64,000 nucleotides of DNA from the NCBI GenBank assembly GCA_041940305.1, contig JBGTSJ010000011.1, forward strand, positions 62,001 through 126,000, given 5' to 3'. Position 1 is the first letter of the stretch, and the number at the start of each line of letters is the position of its first letter. A program made the translations under genes and the position numbers. The notes under the pieces were generated by a model, which saw nothing but the letters and a program-made list of their open reading frames with translations, was not told the origin of the DNA and ran no database searches. This DNA comes from JBGTSJ01 sp041940305. Its GTDB lineage: Bacteria > Planctomycetota > Planctomycetia > Planctomycetales > Planctomycetaceae. Below are positions 16,882-25,057 of this stretch, piece by piece.

Positions 16882-17896
16882 CGAGGCACTCTCGCGCTCC
16901 CGACACCGGCGACGGACTGTCCGCAGTCGTCCCGGCCAGTTCAGATGTCCTCGCGTCTTCTTCGTCGTCATCTTCTGCAGCACAGCCGGCGCAGCGTCCA
17001 TTCGTGAGGCAGTCATTGCAAAACTCCTCGTCACATTGGGCACAGGATTCCAGGCAGCCGGAGCATTGCCGGGCATCGCATCCGGCACAGGTCGAAGTAC
17101 ATTCACCGCAGAACTCCCGGTGGCAGCCGCGGCACGTCAGGCTGCAGTCCATGCAGCACGAGTCGCCGCACCGGCTACAGTCGCAGCAGTCGTCCTCATC
17201 GACCACATCCCCGCAGCTGGCGCACGACCGCCCCTGCCAATGGGCGAGCGTCGCATAGGGACTGCCGGAGTTGTAAGTCTCTAAAATTCGGACGATGATC
17301 AGAAAGAACTCGGCCAGGTGCCCGCGTGCGAGCGCGTTGTGGATCGATTGCCGACCATCGCCTTCGCACAAAACTTCGTCGCGAACATGCGGATGGTAGA
17401 GGCTGGAGTCCGACGCTGCGGGATGGGGATCCAAGGCCCGGACCCAGTAGGCCGGACTTCGTTGCAGCCGCGACCAGACCCAGCGAATCTCGAACGGGCC
17501 AAGTTCGACGTCCAACAGCACGATCGGCTCGGTTCGCACGGCGATGACCTCGTTGCGGAGATCGATCCGCACGTCGTCGAACTCATCGTGCAGGGCGACC
17601 AGCTCGTCGTACAGGTCTCGCAGCCTCAGTACAGACCGCGGTGTGCCGGGCATCTGGTTGAGGCGGACGAATTCCTCGGTCAATGAACCGATCCGCCGGC
17701 GCAAGGGTTCTTGCAACAGTCTGATAGAGGAGGTCCACCGCATCCGCTCGGCATGCGCTGCCAGCCGCTGGAGCCGCTGACACTCGTGCCAGTCGTACTC
17801 GGGAAGTTCCAGGTGGGGCTGCTGAGCGGCCGCCATTTCGTAATGCGCCTGGATGCGGACGGCCGCACGGACCAGGAGCCGGCAAAAGGTCGACAT
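16826..17896 (-). CDS. E2-like (UBC-fold) protein fused to a tandem cysteine zinc domain
   Basis: A 356-residue protein. Residues about 105-225 look like a ubiquitin-conjugating (E2) fold: strands around VLLDVELGPFEIRWVW, then YHPHVRDEVLCEGDG, where HPHV matches the E2 HPN motif and C177 sits at the active-cysteine position, then helices through LAEFFLIIVRILETYN and SPYATL. Residues about 225-305 hold four tandem C-x2-C-x4-C-x2-C units (such as CRGCHREFCGEC, CAGCDARQCSGC, CAQCDEEFCNDC), a RING- or treble-clef-like zinc array. The N-terminal 100 residues are helical and arginine-rich; the C-terminus is acidic. It has a GGGAG ribosome site before ATG 17896. If right, one chain combines E2 and E3-like parts. 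The E2 call rests on motif spacing by eye. Confidence 0.65.
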   Translation of the reverse strand: MSTFCRLLVRAAVRIQAHYEMAAAQQPHLELPEYDWHECQRLQRLAAHAERMRWTSSIRLLQEPLRRRIGSLTEEFVRLNQMPGTPRSVLRLRDLYDELVALHDEFDDVRIDLRNEVIAVRTEPIVLLDVELGPFEIRWVWSRLQRSPAYWVRALDPHPAASDSSLYHPHVRDEVLCEGDGRQSIHNALARGHLAEFFLIIVRILETYNSGSPYATLAHWQGRSCASCGDVVDEDDCCDCSRCGDSCCMDCSLTCRGCHREFCGECTSTCAGCDARQCSGCLESCAQCDEEFCNDCLTNGRCAGCAAEDDDEEDARTSELAGTTADSPSPVSGARECLDAAAAVCAGGLGQAAELS

Positions 17897-17976
17897 GGCA
17901 GGTGACTCCCACAGGGTATGGAAAAGCCGGACTGCGCCCGCTGCGCAGTCCGGTGATGCCGTGTCACTGGCCGATA

Positions 17977-18201
17977 TCAGGCGACCGCTCCCTCGATCTT
18001 CACAGGCGTGATCGAAACACGGTCCCCCTCCTGGAGGACGTAATCGCCGGCGGTCGGCAGTCTGTTGATCCGGATCAGATAATCGCCCGGCTCTCCGTAC
18101 GGAACCCGCTCATGGAACAGGGAATCAAGGGTCGTGCCCGGTTCCACGTCGACGTAATCGCAGTAACCTCCGCCATCATTGTTGATGTACAAAACTCGCA
18201 C
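17977..18201 (-). CDS. Small ThiS/MoaD/ubiquitin-like beta-grasp protein
   Basis: A 74-residue protein beginning with GTG 18201, chosen because CAGGAG lies 7 bases upstream. The pattern is that of a ThiS/MoaD-type beta-grasp modifier: strand VLYINND, strand DYVDVEPGTTLDSLF with helix, LIRINRL, and a final GDRVSITPVKIEGAVA. The protein ends EGAVA, not in a bare di-glycine, so either the JAB protease trims the last three residues or the E1 accepts this end. It is probably the tag conjugated by the downstream E2- and E1-like proteins. A sulfur-carrier role is less likely, since no thiamine or molybdopterin genes are nearby. Confidence 0.75.
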   Translation of the reverse strand: MRVLYINNDGGGYCDYVDVEPGTTLDSLFHERVPYGEPGDYLIRINRLPTAGDYVLQEGDRVSITPVKIEGAVA

Positions 18202-18268
18202 TGCTGAACTCCTGATTGCTTTGAGGTGAAGTGAAGGCACGTCGGCCCCGCTAGACCGACCAGACCGA

Positions 18269-18472
18269 TCAGAACGCAACCGCCGGCGTCGATCGCCTGG
18301 GAAACAGCACCCCGATCCGATCGTAATCGAGACTGTCCCAGTCGAGCGGCTCGGGTTCGTGCTCCCGCTCGACCGGTCCGGCCGTGAGCAGGCCGAATCC
18401 GCGCTCCGCGATGGACTGGACGGATTCGCCGGTGGCGGCCGCCACGGCACGATTGATGTCACGCTGGGTCAT
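18269..18472 (-). CDS. Small conserved-looking protein of the ubiquitin-like operon
   Basis: A 67-residue protein starting MTQRDINRAVAAATGESVQ and ending with an acidic, tryptophan-containing stretch LDWDSLDYDRIGVLFP. Short proteins of this general layout (helical N-terminus, acidic tail) occur widely in planctomycetes; I know no function. The ATG at 18472 is preferred to an upstream in-frame start that has no coding look. It sits 67 bases before the beta-grasp gene and is probably co-transcribed. Confidence 0.55.
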   Translation of the reverse strand: MTQRDINRAVAAATGESVQSIAERGFGLLTAGPVEREHEPEPLDWDSLDYDRIGVLFPRRSTPAVAF

Positions 18473-18600
18473 GCATCCCGACTCCTTGAATGAAGGGTGA
18501 TTCAACAACACGAGCGGCTCCCGAGATCGGCAGCCGCTCACAGAGACATTGGCGCCACGCCTCAGCACTGGGCGCGTGGCGCCAGCGATGCGGGCCGGCA

Positions 18601-18831
18601 TCATTCCTGCGGTAAGCCCACTCTGTCGGCGGGGGCGGTCTCCCACTTGACCAACTGCCGAAGCACGGAGACATGTCCACGCGCATCAGCCGCTGATGGA
18701 GGAAACACCCGCGACTCGTTCGGCCCCACCGAAGGATCATCGATTGGACCGAGCCCGCCGCGTAGATCTGCCCACTGGGGAGGGGTCGCGAGGTCCTGAC
18801 GCAGCCGTTCCATAAACTGCAGATCCGTCAA
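18601..18831 (-). CDS. Small hypothetical protein of the ubiquitin-like operon
   Basis: A 76-residue protein starting TTG ACG GAT CTG; an AGGAG lies 5 bases before the TTG, while the internal ATG at 18813 has none, so TTG is taken as start. The sequence (LQFMERLRQDLATPPQWADL and on) has a helical start and a proline-rich middle. No family is recognised. It follows the coiled-coil gene by 31 bases and is read in the same direction. Confidence 0.45.
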   Translation of the reverse strand: MTDLQFMERLRQDLATPPQWADLRGGLGPIDDPSVGPNESRVFPPSAADARGHVSVLRQLVKWETAPADRVGLPQE

Positions 18832-18862
18832 TCAGACTCCTCTCGGACCGCCTGAGCGCGCT

Positions 18863-19735
18863 TCAGGCACAGGCGGCCATTTGTATCTGGCTGGAGAGCG
18901 CCGCCAGGCGCGAATCGTCGCGCACCGCACCGAACTGGATGCGGTCTTCCCGCAGCGCGGCTTCGTAGACGATCCCGCACTCCGCCGGCTCGCGCAGCTC
19001 CTGGACGACGAACTCGTCCGCGGAGAGCGGACACTGCAGCTCGTCGGTCCAGAACTGGCGGACACGCTCGGCCGCATCGCGTGCGGATGTGGCACGCACG
19101 AGTTCGTTCAGCGGCTCATCGAACCCGGCGACACGGCCGGCGACCCGGTACAGCAGAGCTCCTGAACCGTGACCAGACTGGACGTCATCCGGCTCGTTGA
19201 TGGGGGCGGGGCCTTCTAGAGCCGGGCGCTCCCGAGCCGCCATGGGAGCGGGCAGCAGTAATGGATTCGGCTGCATCAACTCATGGACCAGCAGTTCGCC
19301 GACTTCAGCGTCCGCCGTCCGCGCCAAGCTGTGCAACAAGCACGCGCCCAACGCCAGCGGCAAGAGCGCCAGGAATGTCACACCGAGTGTCGAGAGCAAG
19401 GGCGCCAGCAGCGACTCGGTACGCCGCTCCGCGGCCCACGCCTTGCGCTCTGCCTCCAGCGAGTCCCGCTGTGACGTGAGTTCCTGTTGCTGAACCTGCA
19501 ACTGCTGTTGCGCGGCCAGGAGCTGCTGGCGGGCTTCGGCGTCCGCCTCGACCAACTGCCTTGTGCCGGCGGCGATTTCCCGGTTCAGCCGGGACATTTC
19601 TTCGTTCTGGGCCGACTGTTGGTCGACAGAATCCTGGGCTATCTCAATCAGGCGGTCGTCGCTCGGCCGGCAGCCCGCCAGACCGGCGGCCATCACCAGC
19701 ATCATCATCAGTGTTTGGCATCGTGTGTGGTGCAA
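18863..19735 (-). CDS. Coiled-coil membrane or lipoprotein of the ubiquitin-like operon
   Basis: A 290-residue protein. The N-terminus has a hydrophobic stretch ending LAGC (about 19-22), a lipobox, so it may be a lipoprotein. A long coiled coil follows (about 40-105, rich in Q, E, A and R). A strong membrane segment LGVTFLALLPLALGACLLH lies near 116-135. The C-terminal 100 residues are soluble. The frame opens with TTG 19735; ATG codons at 19708-19702 are alternative starts, but these remove the only positive charge of the leader. It is the largest non-enzymatic gene of the operon and could anchor the system at the membrane. Function unknown. Confidence 0.6.
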   Translation of the reverse strand: MHHTRCQTLMMMLVMAAGLAGCRPSDDRLIEIAQDSVDQQSAQNEEMSRLNREIAAGTRQLVEADAEARQQLLAAQQQLQVQQQELTSQRDSLEAERKAWAAERRTESLLAPLLSTLGVTFLALLPLALGACLLHSLARTADAEVGELLVHELMQPNPLLLPAPMAARERPALEGPAPINEPDDVQSGHGSGALLYRVAGRVAGFDEPLNELVRATSARDAAERVRQFWTDELQCPLSADEFVVQELREPAECGIVYEAALREDRIQFGAVRDDSRLAALSSQIQMAACA

Positions 19736-19865
19736 AATGGGTTCTCCAGTGGCTCAGGAATCGTTGCAACAGAAGTTGCAGTGCGCGCCGCAACCGGACC
19801 TCTCGGGTCAGTGCTAGCAGCGCGATGAGGAGGGATAGGGACAGGCCCGCGATTACGGGATACAT
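19644..19865 (-). CDS. Small membrane protein at the head of the ubiquitin-like operon
   Basis: A 73-residue protein, MYPVIAGLSLSLLIALLALTR then an arginine-rich amphipathic stretch (VRLRRALQLLLQRFL). It has one N-terminal membrane segment and an AAGGAA ribosome site before ATG 19865. It overlaps the following coiled-coil gene by 92 bases, which is long, so either this gene or the start of the next is uncertain. Its position makes it the probable first gene of the operon, with the promoter in 19866-20123; a 63-codon plus-strand frame there is not convincing. Confidence 0.45.
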   Translation of the reverse strand: MYPVIAGLSLSLLIALLALTREVRLRRALQLLLQRFLSHWRTHFAPHTMPNTDDDAGDGRRSGGLPAERRPPD

Positions 19866-20123
19866 GGGAATCAGTTCCTTGAGAGAGAGCGCAACGCGAC
19901 ACGCACGAGTTCACAAGCCAGGTACTGGTCCGAGTGTGTGAGGCATGAGTGACTCGCCACGTACATCCGCCGACGAACTGGCAACGCGTTACAACGCGGA
20001 ACGCATCGTCCTTGACGTTCAAGCCGTGTCTCAAACTCTGGCCACCGCCATGCGTCGCGGGCGGGAGCGAGTCGGCTCCGACCTGCACTGCCTCAGCATC
20101 GCGTTCGTGTCGCAACCTGCAAT

Positions 20124-20306
20124 TCACGGCACGTGATCATCGGATGTAGTCGACGGCGGACGTGCAGGAGTCCTGTCAACGGCACGTCGCAGGTGGCGCG
20201 CGATGAGGTAACCCAAACGATCCAGCAATCGGGCCTCGCGTTCTTCGACGGTCACGTTGTGTGCATCTGCTGCATTGGTCTCATCAGCTGTTGTTTCCAG
20301 GGTCAT
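20124..20306 (-). CDS. Small hypothetical protein downstream of the recombinase
   Basis: A 60-residue protein with an acidic N-terminus and a helical core VEEREARLLDRLGYLIARHLRR. No family is recognised, though small proteins with a similar LGYLIAR core occur near recombinases in planctomycetes as far as I recall. It follows the serine recombinase with a 252-base spacer (20307-20558) in which I see no gene. Confidence 0.45.
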   Translation of the reverse strand: MTLETTADETNAADAHNVTVEEREARLLDRLGYLIARHLRRAVDRTPARPPSTTSDDHVP

Positions 20307-20558
20307 TGAGCCTCAATAACGAGAGGAATTCAGATCAAAGCGCGCAGCGTCCGGTTGGGACATGACGCATCAGGTGGGACTGAGAACGGCCATGCCGGCA
20401 GCCTGCCGTAAGCAGCAGCCATTAGAGAGGCCGCCGGAAGAGCTGCAGGCGCATTTGTAGAACCCGCATCAGAAGAGCTCAGGTCGACCGCAACCGAGCA
20501 ACTCCATACCGGATTGATGCTCTCGCGGGAGAATAGCCCCCCCGCAGCCGCCACGAGC

Positions 20559-22850
20559 TCAGGCGGCGGAATCGCCTCGGTCAAGCCGGTCAAAACGCAG
20601 CCGCTCGTTGTGCTGCGCAGACTGACCGCTACGGGCATTTCCTCGTCGCGACCGCATGTCGGGCAACTTCAGATCTTGCTGCCCAAGGTATTTGTTCATC
20701 GCCAGGCGGAGACCTCTTTTTGTGTAGCCCAATTCCGCTTGGATGTCGGCAAACAAGACTCCCTGATCGAGAAGTTCCACGGCGCGGGCCATCTTGGCCG
20801 TCCACCGCGCCAGCACGGTCGGGACCGGTAGCCCTTGCAGCTCAGCATACCGCAGGATGGCGTGCCGCACCGTCAGGCTGGTCGTCCGCAATCGCCGGGC
20901 GATCTCGCTATCGTTCATCCCCGCCGCTGCCAACCGGTGACACTCCTCCCCGATCGTGTGGTACAGGGGTGGGTCGAGACGTTTGACCGGTAGGTCCGTA
21001 ATGCGCTTCCGTGAATCGGGGACTGGCAGGCCACGTTTCTTGTGCCAGTGTTGAATCAAAAACGTCACGCGTGCGGAGCGTATCTTCAGTTCGTGAGCGA
21101 TGGCGCAACACAGCCAGTTCTGGCGGTAGAGCGCCATCACTTGCTCGCTCTGCACATCGGCGTGCGTGGGCGTGACGAGGTCAATCACGACCTCATGAGA
21201 TTGGTCGGCTCCGTGTGTCAGGGCGAGGCGGCGGAATACCGGTAGGGCACAGGAGACGTTGAATCGGACGCTCAGCCATCCCTTGTGCGATGCGCGCTCC
21301 CCACGCTGGATCACCTCAATCCGCCCTCCCGTCATCAGCTCGATGATCTCCCGAACCGCTGCGACCTCACTCGCATCGTGAGCGGTCGCGGCACTGCGGA
21401 GAATTGCGCCGATGGAATCGATCGCCTGCGTAATCTCCTCATCTCTGTGCATCATCCGCGGGCGGGCGCGGATTTCCTGCATCCGGGCCTGCTGCTCCAG
21501 CAGTGCTGCGCGTTCTCGCCGGAGATCCGCCAGGTGCCGGTGGTTCTCTGCTCGATCTTGCTCTGTTTCGCCCGGCGCACCGAGGATGAATTGAATCTGG
21601 GAGTTTAACCGATTCATCGCCGTCCGGGTTTCGGCTTGCTCGCTCTCATCCGGCTGATCCATCGTCGCCAGCCACGCCTTCACGACCCCCTGGACCTGAG
21701 TATGTACGTCCGATGTGGAAGTGAGAAGTTCGGCAAGTTCATTGCAGATCAGCTCCAGGGCGAGGTCGCGTTTCAGGAAAGTGAACAGATAGCGTTCGCC
21801 GGATTCCTGGCACGCCGGGCAGGTCATGTACTTTCCGTGACCGCCACCCACCCTCAGTGGGACATCGTGCTGCGCACAGACGAGCAGACGGTTCAAGATC
21901 ATCGGACGGCTCCTCCGGTCGCCATCTTTCGAGTGTCTGCCGCCGCGATGTTTCGCATCTGCCAGCCTTCGCTGGCAGGCGTGCCAGGTCACGTCGTCGA
22001 TGAGCCGCAGGTGCTCGAACCGGATTTCACGCAGCGGCTGCTCGCGGAGGACATGACGGGCATAGTTCAGCTTGTTGCTCCAGATAATCTCCGTCCGGCC
22101 GTATGCCCAATTACCGATGTAGCGCTGATTGCGTAAGAGATAATCCACCGCGGTCCGTGTCCAGCGTCCGGTTTGACTCCGCGGCGGCAGTGGTGCGTTC
22201 GACGAGTTGAGTTGCCGCACGATGGCGGCGACCGACAGCCGGTCGGTGACATACCATACGAAAACCTTTCGGACCCAGTCCGCAGTGACGGGATCAATCG
22301 CCAGCCGGCGCGCGGGACGATCTCCCTTCGCCAGCACTCCCTCCATGACTTCCCCGCAGAAGCCAAACGCGATGGTGCCGTACACGCGAGCCTGGAGCAA
22401 GAGGCCTTCCTGACCGGCCCGAACGTGGTGCGCCGTCGTTTCGAGGATGAACTCGTCGACCAGTCCGTTGATGTGGAGAAGGTGTCGCCAGTGATTGCGG
22501 TCGTCGGTGTCGATGCGGTCCGTCACAAATACACACCGCAGGTTACGCTCGACAATTTCTTCCTCGACAAACTGAAACGACTTGTACGCCTTTCGGAACA
22601 GCCGGTTGGTCTTGAAGATGATCACGGTCGAAACGCGTCCGCACCGAATTGCGTCCAGGAGGCTGTGCAGACCGCATCGCCTCGAACTGCGACCGGTAAT
22701 GGCTCGATCTGCGAACACCATCTCGTCCGGCACGTGAATTCCGTACTCGTCGGCCCACTCCTGGCAAACTCGCACCTGATCCTCGATCGAGTGCTGATCA
22801 CGTGAGCTGTATCTGGCATAGATCGCACCAATGAGTTTCGTCTTGCGCAT
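20559..22850 (-). CDS. Large serine recombinase
   Basis: A 763-residue site-specific recombinase. The N-terminal catalytic domain starts IGAIYARYSSRDQHS with the nucleophile serine near residue 15, followed by DRAITGRSSRR and the VSTVIIFKTNRLFRK helix region. A recombinase domain (GTIAFGFCGEV, VYVTDRLSVAAIVRQLN, RNQRYIGNWAYGRTEI) and a zinc-ribbon-like CAQH / CPACQESG section follow; then a coiled coil near 420-470 and a long C-terminal region with helix-turn-helix-like segments (AAGMNDSEIARRLRTTSLTVRHAI near 655-680). ATG 22850 has GGAAG upstream. It likely moves or once moved a mobile element; no ends were identified. Confidence 0.9.
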   Translation of the reverse strand: MRKTKLIGAIYARYSSRDQHSIEDQVRVCQEWADEYGIHVPDEMVFADRAITGRSSRRCGLHSLLDAIRCGRVSTVIIFKTNRLFRKAYKSFQFVEEEIVERNLRCVFVTDRIDTDDRNHWRHLLHINGLVDEFILETTAHHVRAGQEGLLLQARVYGTIAFGFCGEVMEGVLAKGDRPARRLAIDPVTADWVRKVFVWYVTDRLSVAAIVRQLNSSNAPLPPRSQTGRWTRTAVDYLLRNQRYIGNWAYGRTEIIWSNKLNYARHVLREQPLREIRFEHLRLIDDVTWHACQRRLADAKHRGGRHSKDGDRRSRPMILNRLLVCAQHDVPLRVGGGHGKYMTCPACQESGERYLFTFLKRDLALELICNELAELLTSTSDVHTQVQGVVKAWLATMDQPDESEQAETRTAMNRLNSQIQFILGAPGETEQDRAENHRHLADLRRERAALLEQQARMQEIRARPRMMHRDEEITQAIDSIGAILRSAATAHDASEVAAVREIIELMTGGRIEVIQRGERASHKGWLSVRFNVSCALPVFRRLALTHGADQSHEVVIDLVTPTHADVQSEQVMALYRQNWLCCAIAHELKIRSARVTFLIQHWHKKRGLPVPDSRKRITDLPVKRLDPPLYHTIGEECHRLAAAGMNDSEIARRLRTTSLTVRHAILRYAELQGLPVPTVLARWTAKMARAVELLDQGVLFADIQAELGYTKRGLRLAMNKYLGQQDLKLPDMRSRRGNARSGQSAQHNERLRFDRLDRGDSAA

Positions 22851-22906
22851 GCCGATCTTCCTTGGAGCTAGTGCCAGGTTCTGTCTATGAGGCCGGAACG
22901 TTCTGA

Positions 22907-24259
22907 CTACCGCGATCGATCACCGGCCGCCCATTGCCGAGCCAGCGCCAGCGATTGGGGCCAGCGCCGAATTGCCTCATCGATTTGGTGGCGCTGGGTC
23001 TCCGGTCGAGAATGGGAATAGACCCCGGTCATGCCGAGCGCACTGCGCGCGTCACGACCGCGGCTGTGGCCCAGCGTCTGCTGCCGGATCAGCGGGTCGA
23101 CGTTCGCGTCCTGGAGCAGGGTCGCGAACGTATGGCGCCACGACTTGGGGCACGTCGCTTCGGCCAGACCCGCAGCGCGAGCGGCCCGAATGAACGAGAT
23201 GCGAATCATCTCGTGGCGCACCGCGCCAGCATCCCGCCAGACGGTGCGCGCCAGCCGTGCCAGCTGTTCCCGGCCCATACAGATTGCGGCAGCCGCTGAC
23301 TGCTGCTGACGCTGCGCAACTGCGCGCTCCAGCTGCTGCTGGTCTATGCCCACCAATGATGAGCTGCTGGGTTGCAGCCGCTCTCGTAGAAACACCGGCC
23401 CGGCCCGACGGCGGCCAAGGACACGGCGGAGGACTGCGACAAGCTCCGCGCACAGCGGGACGTTACGCTCCCGGCCCGTCTTGCTCCGCCAGCCGAGCCC
23501 TGGCTTGTTGCGGACCGCGAGCCAGCCAGCATCCAGATCGAGGTCCTCAACCAGTAGGTGGCGCAATTCGCCCGCGCGGAGGCCGGTTTTTGCCAGCGTG
23601 AAGTGAATGGGAAACGACCACTCCGAAGCCGCCCGGAGAAACGCCAGCTCCTGCCCCTCCGTGAACACGAAGATGGGTTTGGAATCGGTCACCCCCATCC
23701 GCTCGGGTCTGAGATCCGAGAACGGATTGGCCTGGTAGGGGGGCAGGTGACGGTGGCGGGTGGCATAGCCGTAAAGCGACCGGCAGACCTCGATCACGAA
23801 GCGGATTCCCTTATCCCGAAGCTGCCGCTTGTTGCTGTGGGGATGACCGTTGGGGGAGACCGCGATCGAGCGCAAGTACCGGACGAACTGAGTTGCCGGG
23901 ACCTGATGAGCGAGCGGCACCGGCGACTGCGACAAGGCGAATGTTTCGAGATGCTGCGTGGCCGCGCGATATCGCCGGATGGTGGCAAGAGAGGAACGGC
24001 ACACGTCCTCGTGATGGGCGAGGAAGCGCTGCCGCAGCGCTCTCACCTCCACCGGCTGAAACGCCAGCAGCGTCGGGCTGCCGGAGGCCAACTGGGCATT
24101 GATCTGCGCCGCCACCTGCGCGGCGGACTGCTCGTCGTCGGCAACCCGACGACGGATTGCGCGGCCGCCGTCACGGTAGTAGATGTGCCAACCGTTGCGC
24201 CGCGGATAGTAAGAGACGCGACCCACCCGCTTTCGGCGGGGTTTGCGTTTGCCTGCCAT
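22907..24259 (-). CDS. Tyrosine recombinase / integrase of the tRNA-Ser island
   Basis: A 450-residue integrase. Catalytic features: arginine in TGLRAGELRHL, lysine in SKTGRERNVPL, the box KSWRHTFATLL (lysine where histidine is more common), LGHS, and the tyrosine in TGVYSHS. The N-terminal half is a SAM-like DNA-binding region. The start is set at ATG 24259 (MAGKRKPRRKR, a basic arm), rather than 22 codons upstream. Its gene points away from the tRNA-Ser gene 118 bases away, the usual layout of an island inserted in a tRNA 3' end. All catalytic positions are filled, so it may still work. Confidence 0.9.
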   Translation of the reverse strand: MAGKRKPRRKRVGRVSYYPRRNGWHIYYRDGGRAIRRRVADDEQSAAQVAAQINAQLASGSPTLLAFQPVEVRALRQRFLAHHEDVCRSSLATIRRYRAATQHLETFALSQSPVPLAHQVPATQFVRYLRSIAVSPNGHPHSNKRQLRDKGIRFVIEVCRSLYGYATRHRHLPPYQANPFSDLRPERMGVTDSKPIFVFTEGQELAFLRAASEWSFPIHFTLAKTGLRAGELRHLLVEDLDLDAGWLAVRNKPGLGWRSKTGRERNVPLCAELVAVLRRVLGRRRAGPVFLRERLQPSSSSLVGIDQQQLERAVAQRQQQSAAAAICMGREQLARLARTVWRDAGAVRHEMIRISFIRAARAAGLAEATCPKSWRHTFATLLQDANVDPLIRQQTLGHSRGRDARSALGMTGVYSHSRPETQRHQIDEAIRRWPQSLALARQWAAGDRSR

Positions 24260-24377
24260 CGAATTCTCCTGTACCCGTTGTGCACCATGTGTGCACCGGG
24301 AGGAGTTGTGGCAGCGCGTTTTCACGAGCTAAGCGGTTGAATCACAACGGCTTAGCGCATTCATCCAGGAATCTAAG

Positions 24378-24464
<87 letters not shown>

Positions 24465-25057
24465 GAATGCCTCCTTGAAGGCACTCTGTCGATTCGCCTG
24501 GAATTTCCAGTTGAATCGACTGCACCCGAATGACAGTCGATCAGATTCCTGGTTTCAGATGACTGTTTGAGTGCGCTCAGAACGACTCCAGCACGGATTG
24601 TATCCGACGGAAGTCCGACATCACCTGCCATTGCGTGGAGGCGATGCAAAGGGGAAGTCTACCAAGTCCGGCGCGTCTCTCAAGCTGCAGGTCACCGTCG
24701 TTCCGGTCAATGGATCGTCCACCGTCCCCATGATCATCCCGGACGTCAACTGGTCGGTGACGGAGTCGTCAGCCCACTTAAGTCCCGATTCTCATCGGAC
24801 CGCTGCGGCTTTTTTTGACCGCGACGCCATCTCTGATCTGGCGGACTGCGTGCGGTTGGGGGTTTTACCGTAGCGCGTCACCCGCGGGAGCCTGATCGAT
24901 CGGCTCGCCGGAACTGAGTAGGGTGACAAAAGTGGATCGGGCGGCAGGGAGCTGATGTGCGCCGCGAAAATTCACTCTCACACCGGATTATGCGGCAGGA
25001 CATCCGCCCGGAGTTCGTCTCCGGTGCGGTCCAGCCCGGATGAGGGAGAACAACGCA
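24465..25057. other. Intergenic region, no gene seen
   Basis: About 590 bases between the tRNA and the VKOR/SPW gene. Open stretches on the plus strand (for example 24571-24873) lack protein-like composition and a ribosome site. The region must contain the tRNA promoter (right of 24464) and that of the downstream gene; neither was pinned down. Confidence 0.5.

Noticed and set aside
17977..18201. Reading the beta-grasp protein as thiamine or molybdopterin ThiS/MoaD
   Set aside because: No thiamine or molybdopterin pathway genes nearby; adjacent E2-like, JAB and E1-like genes favour a protein modifier.
19945..20136. 63-codon plus-strand frame between island modules
   Set aside because: Weak composition and no ribosome site; it lies where the promoter of the ubiquitin-like operon should be.
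24571..24873. 100-codon plus-strand frame right of the tRNA
   Set aside because: No ribosome site and no protein-like pattern; treated as intergenic.
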